The notes beneath the pieces are model-generated. The model was not told where the DNA came from. It searched no databases and saw only the letters and a program-made list of their open reading frames with translations. Source: Halotia branconii CENA392 (GTDB lineage Bacteria; Cyanobacteriota; Cyanobacteriia; Cyanobacteriales; Nostocaceae). Taken from it: DNA of 64,000 bases. The stretch covers positions 3,327,455 through 3,391,454 of the forward strand of contig NZ_CP124543.1 in the NCBI RefSeq assembly GCF_029953635.1. The letters are read 5' to 3'. The translations under genes were made by a program, and so were the position numbers. Shown here piece by piece: positions 42,542 through 51,873 of this stretch. Each line of letters begins with the position of its first letter. Within the stretch, counting starts at the first letter, position 1.

Positions 42542-43846
42542 ATGACTCAAGCAACAACCATAGACAATAAAACGCTCAATGCTACTTTAAAAGCCTTGAA
42601 ATGTAAGGAATGTGGCGCGGAATATGAACTCGAAGCTAGTCATGTTTGTGAGTTTTGCTTTGGCCCTTTAGAAGTTAAGTACGACTACAACGCCCTACGT
42701 TCAACTGTCAGCCGTGAAAAAATTCAAGCCGGGCCAAATTCAATTTGGCGTTACCGTCCCTTTTTACCAGTGGCAACTGACAATGTCATAGATGTGGGAA
42801 CTGGTATGACTCCATTAGTTCGTTCCCATCGTTTGGCGCGTCGTTTGGGTTTAAATAAGCTTTATATTAAAAATGATGCCGTGAATATGCCCACCCTTAG
42901 TTTCAAAGATCGGGTGGTGTCAGTGGCTTTAAGTCGGGCAAGGGAATTAGGTTTCACTACTGTTTCTTGCGCTAGTACTGGTAATTTGGCAAATTCCACA
43001 GCGGCGATCGCAGCTCATGCTGGTTTAGACTGTTGTGTATTCATCCCCGCAGATTTGGAAGCAGGTAAAATTCTCGGTAGCTTGGTTTACAGTCCTACTC
43101 TCATGGCTGTGAAAGGTAATTACGATCAAGTCAATCGCCTGTGTTCGGAAGTCGCAAATACACATGGTTGGGGTTTTGTCAATATTAATTTGCGCCCATA
43201 CTATTCTGAAGGTTCCAAAACTTTAGGGTTTGAAGTTGCTGAACAACTCGGTTGGGAACTACCTGACCATATTGTTGCGCCTCTGGCTTCTGGTTCATTG
43301 TTTACTAAGATCTATAAAGGTTTCCAAGAGTTTGTAGAAGTTGGTTTGGTGGAAGCGAAGAGTGTACGTTTCAGTGGCGCTCAAGCTGAAGGTTGTTCCC
43401 CCATTGCTGAAGCCTTCAAAGAAAAGCGCGACTTTATTAAACCAGTCAAACCAAATACAATTGCTAAATCCATTGCGATCGGTAATCCCGCAGATGGCGT
43501 TTATGCTGTAGATATAGCGAACAAAACTAACGGTAATATTGAATCAGTCAATGATGCAGAAATTATTGACGGCATCAAGCTACTGGCAGAAACCGAAGGT
43601 ATCTTCACAGAAACAGCCGGTGGTACAACTGTGGCTGTGCTGAAGAAATTGGTAGAAGCTGGCAAGATTGATCCAGATGAAACTACTGTGGTTTACATTA
43701 CTGGCAATGGTTTGAAAACCCAAGAAGCAGTACAAGGTTACATTGGTGAACCTTTGACAATTGATGCTAAACTAGATAGCTTTGAGCGTGCCTTAGAGCG
43801 ATCGCGTACACTTGATCGCTTGGAATGGCAACAAGTCCTCGTTTAA
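42542..43846 (+). CDS. thrC: Threonine synthase
   Basis: This 434-residue PLP enzyme converts O-phosphohomoserine to threonine. An N-terminal zinc-ribbon-like segment has CKECG and CEFC pairs (about 20-40). The PLP lysine is in TLSFKDRVVSVAL (about 121), and the phosphate loop is SCASTGNLANSTAAI. An AGSSG-type substrate region reads ASGSLFTKIYKG. It is preceded by a good promoter and followed 57 bp later by a MoaD/ThiS-like gene, probably in the same transcript. Confidence 0.95.
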   Translation: MTQATTIDNKTLNATLKALKCKECGAEYELEASHVCEFCFGPLEVKYDYNALRSTVSREKIQAGPNSIWRYRPFLPVATDNVIDVGTGMTPLVRSHRLARRLGLNKLYIKNDAVNMPTLSFKDRVVSVALSRARELGFTTVSCASTGNLANSTAAIAAHAGLDCCVFIPADLEAGKILGSLVYSPTLMAVKGNYDQVNRLCSEVANTHGWGFVNINLRPYYSEGSKTLGFEVAEQLGWELPDHIVAPLASGSLFTKIYKGFQEFVEVGLVEAKSVRFSGAQAEGCSPIAEAFKEKRDFIKPVKPNTIAKSIAIGNPADGVYAVDIANKTNGNIESVNDAEIIDGIKLLAETEGIFTETAGGTTVAVLKKLVEAGKIDPDETTVVYITGNGLKTQEAVQGYIGEPLTIDAKLDSFERALERSRTLDRLEWQQVLV

Positions 43847-43903
43847 TCATTTGTTCAAACCAAGGACAAATCCCCACTTTTCACTCTTAACTTTCCTACC
43901 TCT

Positions 43904-44179
43904 ATGGCTGTAACAGTTTTAGTTCCTACTGCTCTTCAGAAATTTACCAATAATCAAGCTACCCTAGAATGTAATGGTAGAAATATTTCTGAATTATTTG
44001 ATTCTTTAGAGCAAAATTGTCCAGGTATCAAATCGCGGTTGTGTGATGAACAAGGACAACCACGACGCTTCTTAAATTTGTATGTAAATAGCGAAGATAT
44101 CCGCTTTTTGGAAGGGACAGCTACAGCCTTAAAAGATGGTGATGAAGTGAGTATTGTCCCTGCTGTTGCAGGTGGTTGA
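43904..44179 (+). CDS. MoaD/ThiS-family sulfur-carrier-like protein
   Basis: This 91-residue ubiquitin-fold protein ends in the diglycine VPAVAGG required for adenylation and thiocarboxylation in this family. Its core includes [16 protein letters not shown]. The position right behind thrC suggests it is not the molybdopterin MoaD but a sulfur donor tied to amino acid metabolism, like CysO of actinobacteria, whose partner is a PLP enzyme. That link is inference. No JAB protease or E1-like gene is adjacent. Confidence 0.88.
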   Translation: MAVTVLVPTALQKFTNNQATLECNGRNISELFDSLEQNCPGIKSRLCDEQGQPRRFLNLYVNSEDIRFLEGTATALKDGDEVSIVPAVAGG

Positions 44180-44253
44180 AATAGCAAAAATATAGTCCAA
44201 TTCTAACTATTCTTCAACCAAAAAAGCTCTTTTTGATCTGTTTAAATTGGTAT

Positions 44254-44598
44254 TTAGGAATGGGTAAGGTTTTTTTGCCAAGACTGATTATTATCAATGG
44301 TCAAGATAATCCGTTTGTAGGATTCATTTTGTAGTTCAATTGTTAAATAATTGGTCTGCCTATTCACATACCAAAACTCTTTACCCCTTTGGGTGTAATA
44401 TGTTCCAGCTTTAATCACCCCAGGAATTAAGGTTCCAGGGGCGCGTAAATCTTTCCAATTACTTTGGGGTTTGGCTATTGTCACTTGTTGAATATGAGCT
44501 AGTGGTATCTCCCACTTTTTTTGAAAACGAACAGCTAGTAGTTGTTCTTTCCAGGTAAATTCTATCTGTAACTTTTGTTCGACTATACTCATGTACAT
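44254..44598 (-). CDS. Hypothetical beta-rich protein
   Basis: There are 114 residues from ATG 44598, chosen because AGGAAG lies 6 bp upstream. The strand-turn pattern (LQIEFTWKEQLLAVRFQKKWEIPLAHIQQVTIAKP, then GVIKAGTYYTQRGKEFWYVN and YLTIELQNESYKRIILTID) is like a pleckstrin-homology-type fold. No catalytic residues are evident. It is transcribed divergently from the peroxiredoxin gene. Function unknown. Confidence 0.7.
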   Translation of the reverse strand: MYMSIVEQKLQIEFTWKEQLLAVRFQKKWEIPLAHIQQVTIAKPQSNWKDLRAPGTLIPGVIKAGTYYTQRGKEFWYVNRQTNYLTIELQNESYKRIILTIDNNQSWQKNLTHS

Positions 44599-44752
44599 TT
44601 TCAACTTCCTTATCAGTAGTTTTAGCTCTTATCAGAGCTGACAATTTAAAATTTTGTTTCAAACCGCTAAAGCCCGATTGGGTAATAGGGGTTTTATGTC
44701 ATGATGACAAAATAGAACACATAAAGCTTTCTTTTATTACAGGGAATCTCTC

Positions 44753-45391
44753 ATGGCTCTCCGTCTCGGTGATACAGTACCTAACTTTACGCAAGCCTCC
44801 ACACATGGCGACATCAATTTTTACGATTGGGCAGGTGACAGCTGGGTAGTGCTGTTTTCTCACCCTGCTGACTTCACACCTGTTTGCACAACAGAATTAG
44901 GAACCGTTGCCAAACTCAAACCAGAGTTTGACAAGCGTAATGTCAAAGCGATCGCTCTCAGCGTTGACGATGTAGAATCCCATAATGGTTGGGTAGGAGA
45001 CATCGAAGAAACTCAAAGCGCCACTCTCAACTACCCAATTTTGGCAGATTCAGATCATAAAGTTTCTGATCTTTACGATATGATTCATCCTAATGCCAAT
45101 GCATCTTTGACAGTGCGATCGGTTTTTGTCATTGACCCCGATAAAAAACTACGTCTGAGTTTTACCTACCCCCCCAGCACTGGACGCAACTTTGATGAAC
45201 TTCTGCGGGTAATCGATTCTCTGCAATTAACTGATAATTACAGTGTAGCCACACCAGCTGACTGGAAAGACGGCGATGATTGCGTCATCGTTCCCTCACT
45301 CAAAGATCCAGAAGTCCTAAAGCAGAAATTCCCCAAAGGCTACCAAGAAGTCAAACCCTATTTGCGGATGACTCCTCAGCCCAACAAGTAA
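44753..45391 (+). CDS. 1-Cys peroxiredoxin (Prx6 type)
   Basis: This 212-residue peroxidase reduces hydrogen peroxide and organic peroxides in the cytoplasm. The peroxidatic Cys lies in HPADFTPVCTTELG (about residue 47), the Arg of the active site in SLTVRSVFVIDP, and the long C-terminal Prx6 domain includes TPADWKDGDDCVIVPSL. A second Cys (C183) is not in a resolving position typical of 2-Cys enzymes. The upstream region is shared with the divergent hypothetical gene. Confidence 0.95.
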   Translation: MALRLGDTVPNFTQASTHGDINFYDWAGDSWVVLFSHPADFTPVCTTELGTVAKLKPEFDKRNVKAIALSVDDVESHNGWVGDIEETQSATLNYPILADSDHKVSDLYDMIHPNANASLTVRSVFVIDPDKKLRLSFTYPPSTGRNFDELLRVIDSLQLTDNYSVATPADWKDGDDCVIVPSLKDPEVLKQKFPKGYQEVKPYLRMTPQPNK

Positions 45392-45497
45392 ATCTGCAAA
45401 TAATTTCGTACATTAGACGCAAAAACGCGAAGATAAAGCTTTGCGTCTTTGCGTCTTTGCGTGAGAATAAAATTAAAGCCTAGCTTAGGTCAATTTT

Positions 45498-46082
45498 ATG
45501 CTTTCATCTCCCTTGGTATTGCAAATTCCCTCATCAATACAAATGACAGATGAACAGTTCTTCGAGTTCTGTCAAGTGAATCGTGACTTACGCATTGAAC
45601 GTCATAAACTAGGAGAAATATCAATTATGCCACCGACAGGAGGGACAACAGGTAATAGAGGAGGCAATATATTCGGCCAATTGTGGGTGTGGTCAGAACA
45701 AGATGGTACAGGTATAACCTTCGACTCCAGCACTGGATTTAAATTATCAACAGGTGCAAATCGATCGCCTGATGCTTCTTGGGTTAAACTAGAACGGTGG
45801 AATGCTCTTTTAGCCGAAGAACAAGAAAAATTTGCTCCCATTTGTCCAGATTTTTTAGTTGAACTTAGATCTCCTAGCGATAACCTCCAATCTTTGCAAG
45901 AAAAAATGGAGGAATATATGCAAGAGCCAGGAATCCAGTTAGGCTGGTTAATTGACCGCAAACAGCGTCAAGTTTATATTTATCGTCCAGGAAAACCAGA
46001 GGAGTGTCTGGATAATCCTGCTAGTGTTAGCGGCGATTTGGTATTGCCTGGGTTTGTCCTGAATATGAGTAAAATCTGGTGA
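45498..46082 (+). CDS. Uma2-family (DUF820) PDDEXK protein
   Basis: This 194-residue protein is of the Uma2 type, greatly expanded in cyanobacteria. It shows SIQMTDEQFFEFCQVNRDLRIE, SIMPPTGGTTGNRGGNI, RSPDASWVKLERW, CPDFLVELRSPSDNL (nuclease-type D...E core) and a LGWLIDRKQRQVYIYRPG end. Nuclease activity is inferred from the fold; the biological role is unknown. A spacer with the repeated word TTTGCGTC precedes it. Confidence 0.88.
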   Translation: MLSSPLVLQIPSSIQMTDEQFFEFCQVNRDLRIERHKLGEISIMPPTGGTTGNRGGNIFGQLWVWSEQDGTGITFDSSTGFKLSTGANRSPDASWVKLERWNALLAEEQEKFAPICPDFLVELRSPSDNLQSLQEKMEEYMQEPGIQLGWLIDRKQRQVYIYRPGKPEECLDNPASVSGDLVLPGFVLNMSKIW

Positions 46083-46200
46083 GATGAACCCCTGTAGGGG
46101 AATTAAAAATTAAAAATTAAAAATAAATAAATTTAGGAGCCAGTCGTGTGGGCTTGCATCCTTATTTTTGTTAAGTCAAATAAAAATCTTAAATGCTTTT

Positions 46201-47679
46201 ATGAACACAATTTCTATCTTACCTAACTATATTAATGGTCAGTGGTGTGCATCTAAAGCTACAGATTATTTAGAGGTGATCAACCCAGCTACAGCAGAAG
46301 TTCTGGCTCAAGTGCCTCTATCACTAGCATTGGAGTTAAATGAAGCTGCCACAGCCGCCGCAGTAGCTTTTACAACATGGCGACGTACCCCACCGACAGA
46401 ACGAGTCCAGTATTTATTTAAACTCAAGAATTTATTAGAAGCACATTTTGAAGATTTAGCTCGTACGATTACCCTGGAATGTGGTAAGACTTTGGCGGAA
46501 TCGCAAGGCGAGATGCGCCGGGCAATTGAAAACGTGGAAGTCGCTTGTGGTATTCCCATGATGATGCAGGGAACTAATTTAGAAGATATCGCTAAAGGGA
46601 TTGATGAGATAATGATTCGTCAACCTTTAGGAGTGGCGGCAGTAATTTGTCCCTTCAATTTTCCGGGGATGATTCCCTTTTGGTTTTTACCTTATGCGAT
46701 CGCCTGTGGTAATACTTACATTGTCAAGCCTTCGGAAAAAGTGCCGTTGACGATGCAAAAAGTTTTTCAGTTACTGGAAAAAACGGGTCTACCCAAAGGA
46801 GTGATCAATTTAGTTAACGGCACTAAAGAAGTTGTAGATGCTATTTTAGACCATCCTCAAATTCGGGCGATTAGTTTTGTCGGTTCTACGCCAGTAGCTA
46901 AATATATATATAGTCGGGGAGCAGCCAACGGTAAACGATTACAATGCCAAGGAGGCGCAAAAAATCCCATTATTATTTTACCAGATGCAGACATCGAAAT
47001 GACTACCAGAATCGCCGCTGATAGTGCTTTTGGTTGTGCTGGACAGCGCTGCTTAGCCGCCTCAATTGCAGTCACAGTCGGCACAGCCCGTCAAACTTTT
47101 ACAGAAGCGATCGCCGAAACTGCTAAAAAGCGGATAGTAGGTAACGGTTTAGACCAAAGTGTGCAAATGGGGCCAGTAATCACTGCCCAAAGTAAGACAC
47201 GAATTGAAGAATTAATTCAAAAGGGTGCAGACGAAGGTGCAAACTTGTTAGTAGATGGACGGCATCCCAATATTACTGGTTATGAAAATGGTAACTTTAT
47301 CCGTCCCACAATTTTGCAAAATGTCCAGCCAGCCGGGGAAATTGCTCGTACAGAGATTTTTGGGCCAGTGTTGAGCTTAATACATTTAGATACTATTGAT
47401 CAGGCGATCGCTTTAGTAAATAGCGGTCAATATGGCAACATGGCTTGTTTATTCACTACTAGCGGTGCAGCGGCTCGTAAATTCCGTTACGAAGCAGAGG
47501 CAGGTAATATTGGTATTAATATTGGCGTTGCTGCACCAATGGCGTTTTTCCCGTTTAGTGGTTGGAAAGATAGCTTTTTTGGTGATTTACATGGGCAAAG
47601 CAACCACGCAGTCGAGTTTTTTACTCAAACTAAAGTCATTGTTGAACGTTGGCCTAGTGATTGGTCACGTCAATTTTAA
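46201..47679 (+). CDS. mmsA: CoA-acylating methylmalonate-semialdehyde dehydrogenase-like
   Basis: This is a 492-residue aldehyde dehydrogenase superfamily enzyme that oxidises (methyl)malonate semialdehyde to propionyl- or acetyl-CoA with NAD. The N-terminal NYINGQW, the [29 protein letters not shown] nucleotide-binding stretch, the catalytic Cys in [12 protein letters not shown] (about 285) and a C-terminal [16 protein letters not shown] match the family. ATG 46201 is chosen over the in-frame TTG 46168. The cyanobacterial substrate is uncertain (valine, pyrimidine or beta-alanine routes). Confidence 0.9.
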   Translation: MNTISILPNYINGQWCASKATDYLEVINPATAEVLAQVPLSLALELNEAATAAAVAFTTWRRTPPTERVQYLFKLKNLLEAHFEDLARTITLECGKTLAESQGEMRRAIENVEVACGIPMMMQGTNLEDIAKGIDEIMIRQPLGVAAVICPFNFPGMIPFWFLPYAIACGNTYIVKPSEKVPLTMQKVFQLLEKTGLPKGVINLVNGTKEVVDAILDHPQIRAISFVGSTPVAKYIYSRGAANGKRLQCQGGAKNPIIILPDADIEMTTRIAADSAFGCAGQRCLAASIAVTVGTARQTFTEAIAETAKKRIVGNGLDQSVQMGPVITAQSKTRIEELIQKGADEGANLLVDGRHPNITGYENGNFIRPTILQNVQPAGEIARTEIFGPVLSLIHLDTIDQAIALVNSGQYGNMACLFTTSGAAARKFRYEAEAGNIGINIGVAAPMAFFPFSGWKDSFFGDLHGQSNHAVEFFTQTKVIVERWPSDWSRQF

Positions 47680-47683
47680 TTAC

Positions 47684-47712
47684 GAACCGCCAAGAACGCC
47701 AAGAACGCCAAG
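47684..47712. repeat. AACGCCAAG tandem repeat
   Basis: About three copies of a nine-base unit occur after the dehydrogenase gene. To their right an AT-rich TTTTTAATTTTTAA tract leads into a GGAGCGAAGTGACTTGACT word that also precedes the invertase gene. Confidence 0.6.
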
Positions 47713-47816
47713 GAAGAAAAGGATAATCATTAAGTGCAAGTTTATATAAGATTGGTATTAAGCATCTTGCAATTTTTAATTAATAATTTTTAATTTTTAA
47801 TTTGGAGCGAAGTGAC

Positions 47817-48440
47817 TTGACTGTACCACAGCGTCCCCCTATCCTCAAACCGTCAGAGACTTACACCTTCCACAAATACTTTGATTTAAGATTCGCTCCA
47901 GCCGATATTCTGCGTGAATTGGGTGTAAGTTTAACTAAAACAAGCCTAAGTTTGCCAGTTAGTAATCATCAAATTCCTCGATTAAGCAACTTAAAAGAGC
48001 GATTAGAAGAAGCAATTATTCGTGTCAGTCTCACTAGTGAAGCGGCACGGAGAGAAGTGTTAATTGCTCCTATATTGTTGGAAGTGGCACATATTACTGA
48101 AGCAACAATTAATATTGAATATCCAATTGAAGTTAATCAATTCCTCCGGGGAGATTTGGACTATTACTTACAGTCTCAACGTCAAATACTGGTTGTCGAA
48201 GCAAAACAAGCAGATTTAACACGGGGATTTACACAACTAGCTGTGGAACTAATTGCTATAGATTCCTGGATAGAAGCGGATGAACCTATATTGTACGGTG
48301 CAGTCACAACAGGAGATATTTGGCAGTTTGGTAGTTTCCAACGAGTTAGTCGCCTCATAACTCAAGATTTAATGCTCTATCGCGTCCCAACTGATTTGCA
48401 AGAATTAATGCAGATTTTAGTTGGTATTCTCAACCCTTAA
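47817..48440 (+). CDS. PDDEXK-like hypothetical protein
   Basis: There are 207 residues from TTG 47817; the longer frame from 47802 adds MERSD from a dispersed repeat. A nuclease-type core is visible: GDLDYYLQS (Asp), then ILVVEAKQAD (E-x-K), as in restriction-endonuclease-like folds. A long helical part precedes it (LKERLEEAIIRVSLTSEAARREVLIAPILLEVA). It resembles cyanobacterial proteins of unknown role. No methylase or partner gene is adjacent, so a restriction function is not supported. Confidence 0.7.
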   Translation: MTVPQRPPILKPSETYTFHKYFDLRFAPADILRELGVSLTKTSLSLPVSNHQIPRLSNLKERLEEAIIRVSLTSEAARREVLIAPILLEVAHITEATINIEYPIEVNQFLRGDLDYYLQSQRQILVVEAKQADLTRGFTQLAVELIAIDSWIEADEPILYGAVTTGDIWQFGSFQRVSRLITQDLMLYRVPTDLQELMQILVGILNP

Positions 48441-48612
48441 AAATTTTAGTAAAAAAGCGGTATGGTGTATCTTTGATAAGATAATAGTGCGTTTGTATTA
48501 TTAAACAATGTAAGGCTAAATACGTTTTAAATTGACAAAAAACTTTAAAATAGTACGTTAAATGGTATCAATAATCTTAATTAATAGCTAAAACTATTGT
48601 TTTAGTTTTGTT

Positions 48613-49398
48613 ATGTGTCAATTGCTGGGAATGAACTGTAATGTTCCAACCGATATTTGCTTTTCTTTTGAAGGGTTTTCGGCAAGGGGAGGCAAAACTG
48701 ATCATCATAGTGATGGTTGGGGCATTGCTTTTTTTGAAGGAAAAGGCTGTCGGTTATTTTTAGATGAAAAACCTGCAATTGATTCTCCGATTGCAGAGTT
48801 AGTGCGGTGCTATCCTATCCACTCTACTCATGTGATTGCTCATATTCGCAAAGCTACCCAAGGTAAAGTCGCCCTTCAAAACTGCCATCCTTTTCGTAGA
48901 GAACTGTGGGGAAGATATTGGGTATTTGCTCATAATGGGAATTTACCAGACTTTGAGCCAGAAAATCAGCGGTTTTTTCAACCTGTAGGAAACACAGATA
49001 GTGAAAAGGCATTCTGTGTAATTTTAGAAACCTTACGACGAAACTTTCCTGACGGTAAGCCTAATTTAGAACAACTGTATCCTGTATTACGTAAAGTTAC
49101 TGAAAATATAAATTTAATAGGCGAGTTTAATTACTTACTTTCTGATGGGGAACACTTTTTTGCCCATTGTTCAACTAAACTGAGCTATATTGTACGTCAA
49201 GCGCCTTTTGCTGCTGCTCACTTGATTGACCAAGATATGACTGTGGATTTTCGAGAGGTAACTACTGAGCGCGATCGCGTTGCTGTGATTGCTACTACTC
49301 CCCTCACAGACAACGAAGTCTGGACAAAAATCCCACCAGGAGATTTGCTGGTATTTCAAAATGGTTTGCCCTTGAGTATAGATGAGCGATCGCCATGA
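48613..49398 (+). CDS. Class II glutamine amidotransferase (YafJ-like)
   Basis: This 261-residue N-terminal-nucleophile amidohydrolase exposes Cys2 after Met removal (MCQLLGMNC). Other glutaminase residues are in SDGWGIAFFEG, HVIAHIRKATQG, FAHNGNLPDF and GNTDSEKAF. There is no fused synthetase domain, so the ammonia acceptor is unknown. The family includes YafJ-like and EgtC-like enzymes. No ergothioneine genes are near. Likely monocistronic. Confidence 0.88.
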   Translation: MCQLLGMNCNVPTDICFSFEGFSARGGKTDHHSDGWGIAFFEGKGCRLFLDEKPAIDSPIAELVRCYPIHSTHVIAHIRKATQGKVALQNCHPFRRELWGRYWVFAHNGNLPDFEPENQRFFQPVGNTDSEKAFCVILETLRRNFPDGKPNLEQLYPVLRKVTENINLIGEFNYLLSDGEHFFAHCSTKLSYIVRQAPFAAAHLIDQDMTVDFREVTTERDRVAVIATTPLTDNEVWTKIPPGDLLVFQNGLPLSIDERSP

Positions 49399-49536
49399 TG
49401 TTCTGTCAACTTAAAAATGACGGGCGGAGGCAGGCAAGGGGAGCAGGGGGAGAAATAAAACTGGACTTTTCCATTAAACTAGCAAAATTAATAGGACAAA
49501 CTACTAGAATCTTTACAAAAGAGACATCTATTATAC

Positions 49537-49672
49537 CAATACTACTCGGTTAAGGATCATTGTAGGTTGGGTTAAACGAAGTGAAACCCAAAAAAACTCC
49601 AGACATGTTGGGTTTCGTTCCTCAACCCAACCTACAAATATTAAGCTTTTTGAGCTTAACCGAGCAGTATTG
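49537..49672. mobile_element. MITE-like element with ACTRCTCGGTTAAG ends
   Basis: The ends ATACTACTCGGTTAAG (49539-49554) and CTTAACCGAGCAGTAT (49655-49670) form a near-perfect inverted repeat. A nested pair GTAGGTTGGGTT/AACCCAACCTAC gives a cruciform-like interior. There is no coding capacity and no clear target duplication. It and the next element fill most of the 480-bp gap; 49399-49536 holds only a GGCAAGGGGAGCAGGGGG repeat. Confidence 0.65.
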
Positions 49673-49678
49673 CCTATC

Positions 49679-49792
49679 ATACCATTTCACGAAATACTTG
49701 AAATAGATGATTGGTCTTTAATTCTTTCCCCCTGCTCCCTGCTCCCTGCTCCCCTGCTGCCTATTTATATCAATTATTAAGTGAAACGGTAT
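49679..49792. mobile_element. Second copy of the MITE with CCCTGCT repeat core
   Basis: The ends are ATACCATTTCAC and GTGAAACGGTAT, with a short run of CCCTGCT units inside. The design is the same as the element at 3305-3472, including TTTCACGAAATAC near the left end and ATATCAATTATTAAG near the right. Confidence 0.65.
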
Positions 49793-49878
49793 TAGTTTCT
49801 CTAAGCAACTTCTTCAAATAGTTATTATCCTTAATAATATGGGGAATCACCTTAGCGTAAATTGCCGGCAGGTGTCAG

Positions 49879-51051
49879 ATGCTGCAAACAGAACAGATCT
49901 TACAAGACCGTTATCAAATCCAAAGCCAACTCGGCAATAATGGAATCCGTCAAACTTGGCTAGCAAAAGATTTACAAGCTACTAATGCCGAAAAATCGCT
50001 AGTTGTGGTCAAACTCTTGGCCTTTGGCGGTACTGTACAATGGGATGACCTAAAACTCTTTGAACGAGAAGCACAGATTCTCAAACACCTCAACCATCCC
50101 CGGATTCCCCGGTATTTTGATTATTTTTGTATTGATGACCGCACACTCTGGTTTGGCTTGGTACAAGAATACATTCCTGGTGAGTCGCTGAAGGAAAAAC
50201 TTGCTGTTGGTAAAAGATTTACTGAAAAACAAGTTAAGAAAATTGCTGCTGAAATTTTAAATATTCTCATATATTTGCATGAGATGAATCCTGGTGTATT
50301 GCATCGGGATATAAAACCAAGCAATTTAATTTGGGGTGAAGATAATCGGATTTATTTAGTGGATTTTGGTGCAGTTCAAGATAAGGCTGCCAAAGAGGGC
50401 GTGACATTTACCGTTGTGGGTACTTATGGTTACGCACCTATGGAACAATTTGGTGGTCGGGCGGTTCCAGCATCGGATCTTTATGCTTTAGGAGCAAGTT
50501 TGATTCATTTGTTAACTGGGATTCCTCCTGCTGAATTACCCCAACAAGATTTGCGATTACAATTTGCTGAGCGAGTTAACTTAAGTCCCAGTTTCGCTCA
50601 ATGGCTGCAAAAGTTAATAGAACCAGCACCAGAACAACGTTTTACTAGCGCTCGTCAAGCTTTAGATGTGTTGAAATCTGGTCTTGTTGTCAAACCTAAA
50701 AGTCAAAAAATCATTAATAATTCTGGCTGTGGAATTAATAATCATCATGAACTAATCCCTGATGAAATTCAGGGATGGAATTGGGGAGCGTTTTTACTAC
50801 CTTGGTTGTGGTTGTGGACAAACCAAGTTTGGTTGGGATTATTTTGTTTTGTACCCCAAATTGGTTGGGTAATGGCGATCGCAATGGGTGCAAAAGGTAA
50901 CGAATGGGCTTGGAAAAGTAGACAGTGGCGCAGTATTGAACAATTCAAAGCTCATCAAAGAGGCTGGGCGATCGCTGGTATGTTAATTGGTGCGCCTATC
51001 AGTATCATGATGTGGGTTGGAGCGATCGCTTTGCTGACAAGTGTTTTGTAA
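49879..51051 (+). CDS. Serine/threonine protein kinase with C-terminal membrane segments
   Basis: This 390-residue Hanks-type kinase has a glycine loop in degraded form (LGNNGIRQTWLA, about 19), the ATP-binding Lys in VVVKLLAFG, catalytic loop LHRDIKPSNLIW (about 143), metal motif LVDFGAVQ and activation segment GTYGYAPMEQF. The kinase domain ends near residue 270. Two hydrophobic stretches (FLLPWLWLWTNQVWLGLF and AGMLIGAPISIMMWVGAI) anchor the C-terminus. No PASTA or other sensor repeats are present. Targets unknown. Confidence 0.9.
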   Translation: MLQTEQILQDRYQIQSQLGNNGIRQTWLAKDLQATNAEKSLVVVKLLAFGGTVQWDDLKLFEREAQILKHLNHPRIPRYFDYFCIDDRTLWFGLVQEYIPGESLKEKLAVGKRFTEKQVKKIAAEILNILIYLHEMNPGVLHRDIKPSNLIWGEDNRIYLVDFGAVQDKAAKEGVTFTVVGTYGYAPMEQFGGRAVPASDLYALGASLIHLLTGIPPAELPQQDLRLQFAERVNLSPSFAQWLQKLIEPAPEQRFTSARQALDVLKSGLVVKPKSQKIINNSGCGINNHHELIPDEIQGWNWGAFLLPWLWLWTNQVWLGLFCFVPQIGWVMAIAMGAKGNEWAWKSRQWRSIEQFKAHQRGWAIAGMLIGAPISIMMWVGAIALLTSVL

Positions 51052-51056
51052 ATAAC

Positions 51057-51082
51057 AGCAGGGAGCCACTCCCCCTGCTTTT
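51057..51082 (+). terminator. Terminator after the kinase gene
   Basis: AGCAGGG pairs with CCCTGCT and is followed by TTT; it starts 6 bp after the stop and lies at the convergent boundary with msrA. Confidence 0.75.
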
Positions 51083-51088
51083 GATTGA

Positions 51089-51754
51089 TTAATTTACTGG
51101 CGATTCAACTACGCCCACAGGACAAGAGACATTAGTTCCTCCTAAACCACAGTACCCGTTGGGATTTTTGGCTAGATACTGCTGATGGTAGGCTTCGGCA
51201 TAGTATAACTCAGGTGCATCTAAGATTTCTGTAGTAATTTCTCCGTAACCTGCACCGTTGAGAGCTTGCTGATAAGTATCTTTTGATGCTTGTGCTAGTT
51301 GTCTTTGACTTTCAGAATACACATAAATTCCAGAACGGTATTGGGTTCCAGTGTCATTACCTTGGCGCATTCCTTGGGTAGGGTTGTGGCTTTCCCAGAA
51401 GACCTTAAGTAGTTCTGCATAACTAATCAGTTGCGGATCGAATACAACCAAAACTACTTCATTATGACCAGTCCTACCGCTACATACTTCTTCATAGGTA
51501 GGGTTAGGCGTGTAACCCGCAGCATAGCCCACTGCGGTTGTGTAAACTCCTTTGAGTTGCCAAAATTTGCGTTCTGCACCCCAAAAACAGCCCAAACCAA
51601 ACAATGCTTTCTCCAATCCTTCGGGATAAGGAGGTTTCAGTTGATTCTGATTAACGTAATGACGGTCAGGTACGGATATCGGCTGCGTTCTTCCTGATAA
51701 AGCTTCTTCAGGAGTGGGCATAACCGACTTTTTGCCAAATCCAAATAGTGCCAT
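51089..51754 (-). CDS. msrA: Peptide-methionine (S)-S-oxide reductase MsrA
   Basis: This 221-residue enzyme repairs oxidised methionine in proteins. The catalytic Cys is in [14 protein letters not shown] (about 54). Other family residues are [32 protein letters not shown], and a CGLGG ... SCP region at the C-terminus holds resolving cysteines. An N-terminal extension of about 45 residues ([22 protein letters not shown]) is normal for cyanobacterial and plant forms. It is convergent with the kinase gene. Confidence 0.96.
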   Translation of the reverse strand: MALFGFGKKSVMPTPEEALSGRTQPISVPDRHYVNQNQLKPPYPEGLEKALFGLGCFWGAERKFWQLKGVYTTAVGYAAGYTPNPTYEEVCSGRTGHNEVVLVVFDPQLISYAELLKVFWESHNPTQGMRQGNDTGTQYRSGIYVYSESQRQLAQASKDTYQQALNGAGYGEITTEILDAPELYYAEAYHQQYLAKNPNGYCGLGGTNVSCPVGVVESPVN

Positions 51755-51873
51755 TGATTCTAACCTGGTTGCTCATAAACATCTTTACCTTATTTAATAT
51801 TGTAAAGAATCTGGCGATCGCTTGGAATTACAGCCAGTAGGGAAATTTCCCTACTAGCCATATTTTTGACAAC

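Noticed and set aside
49399..49878. Possible RNA gene in the hairpin-rich gap
   Set aside because: The stems are explained by two MITE-like elements; no tRNA or known ncRNA fold was recognised.
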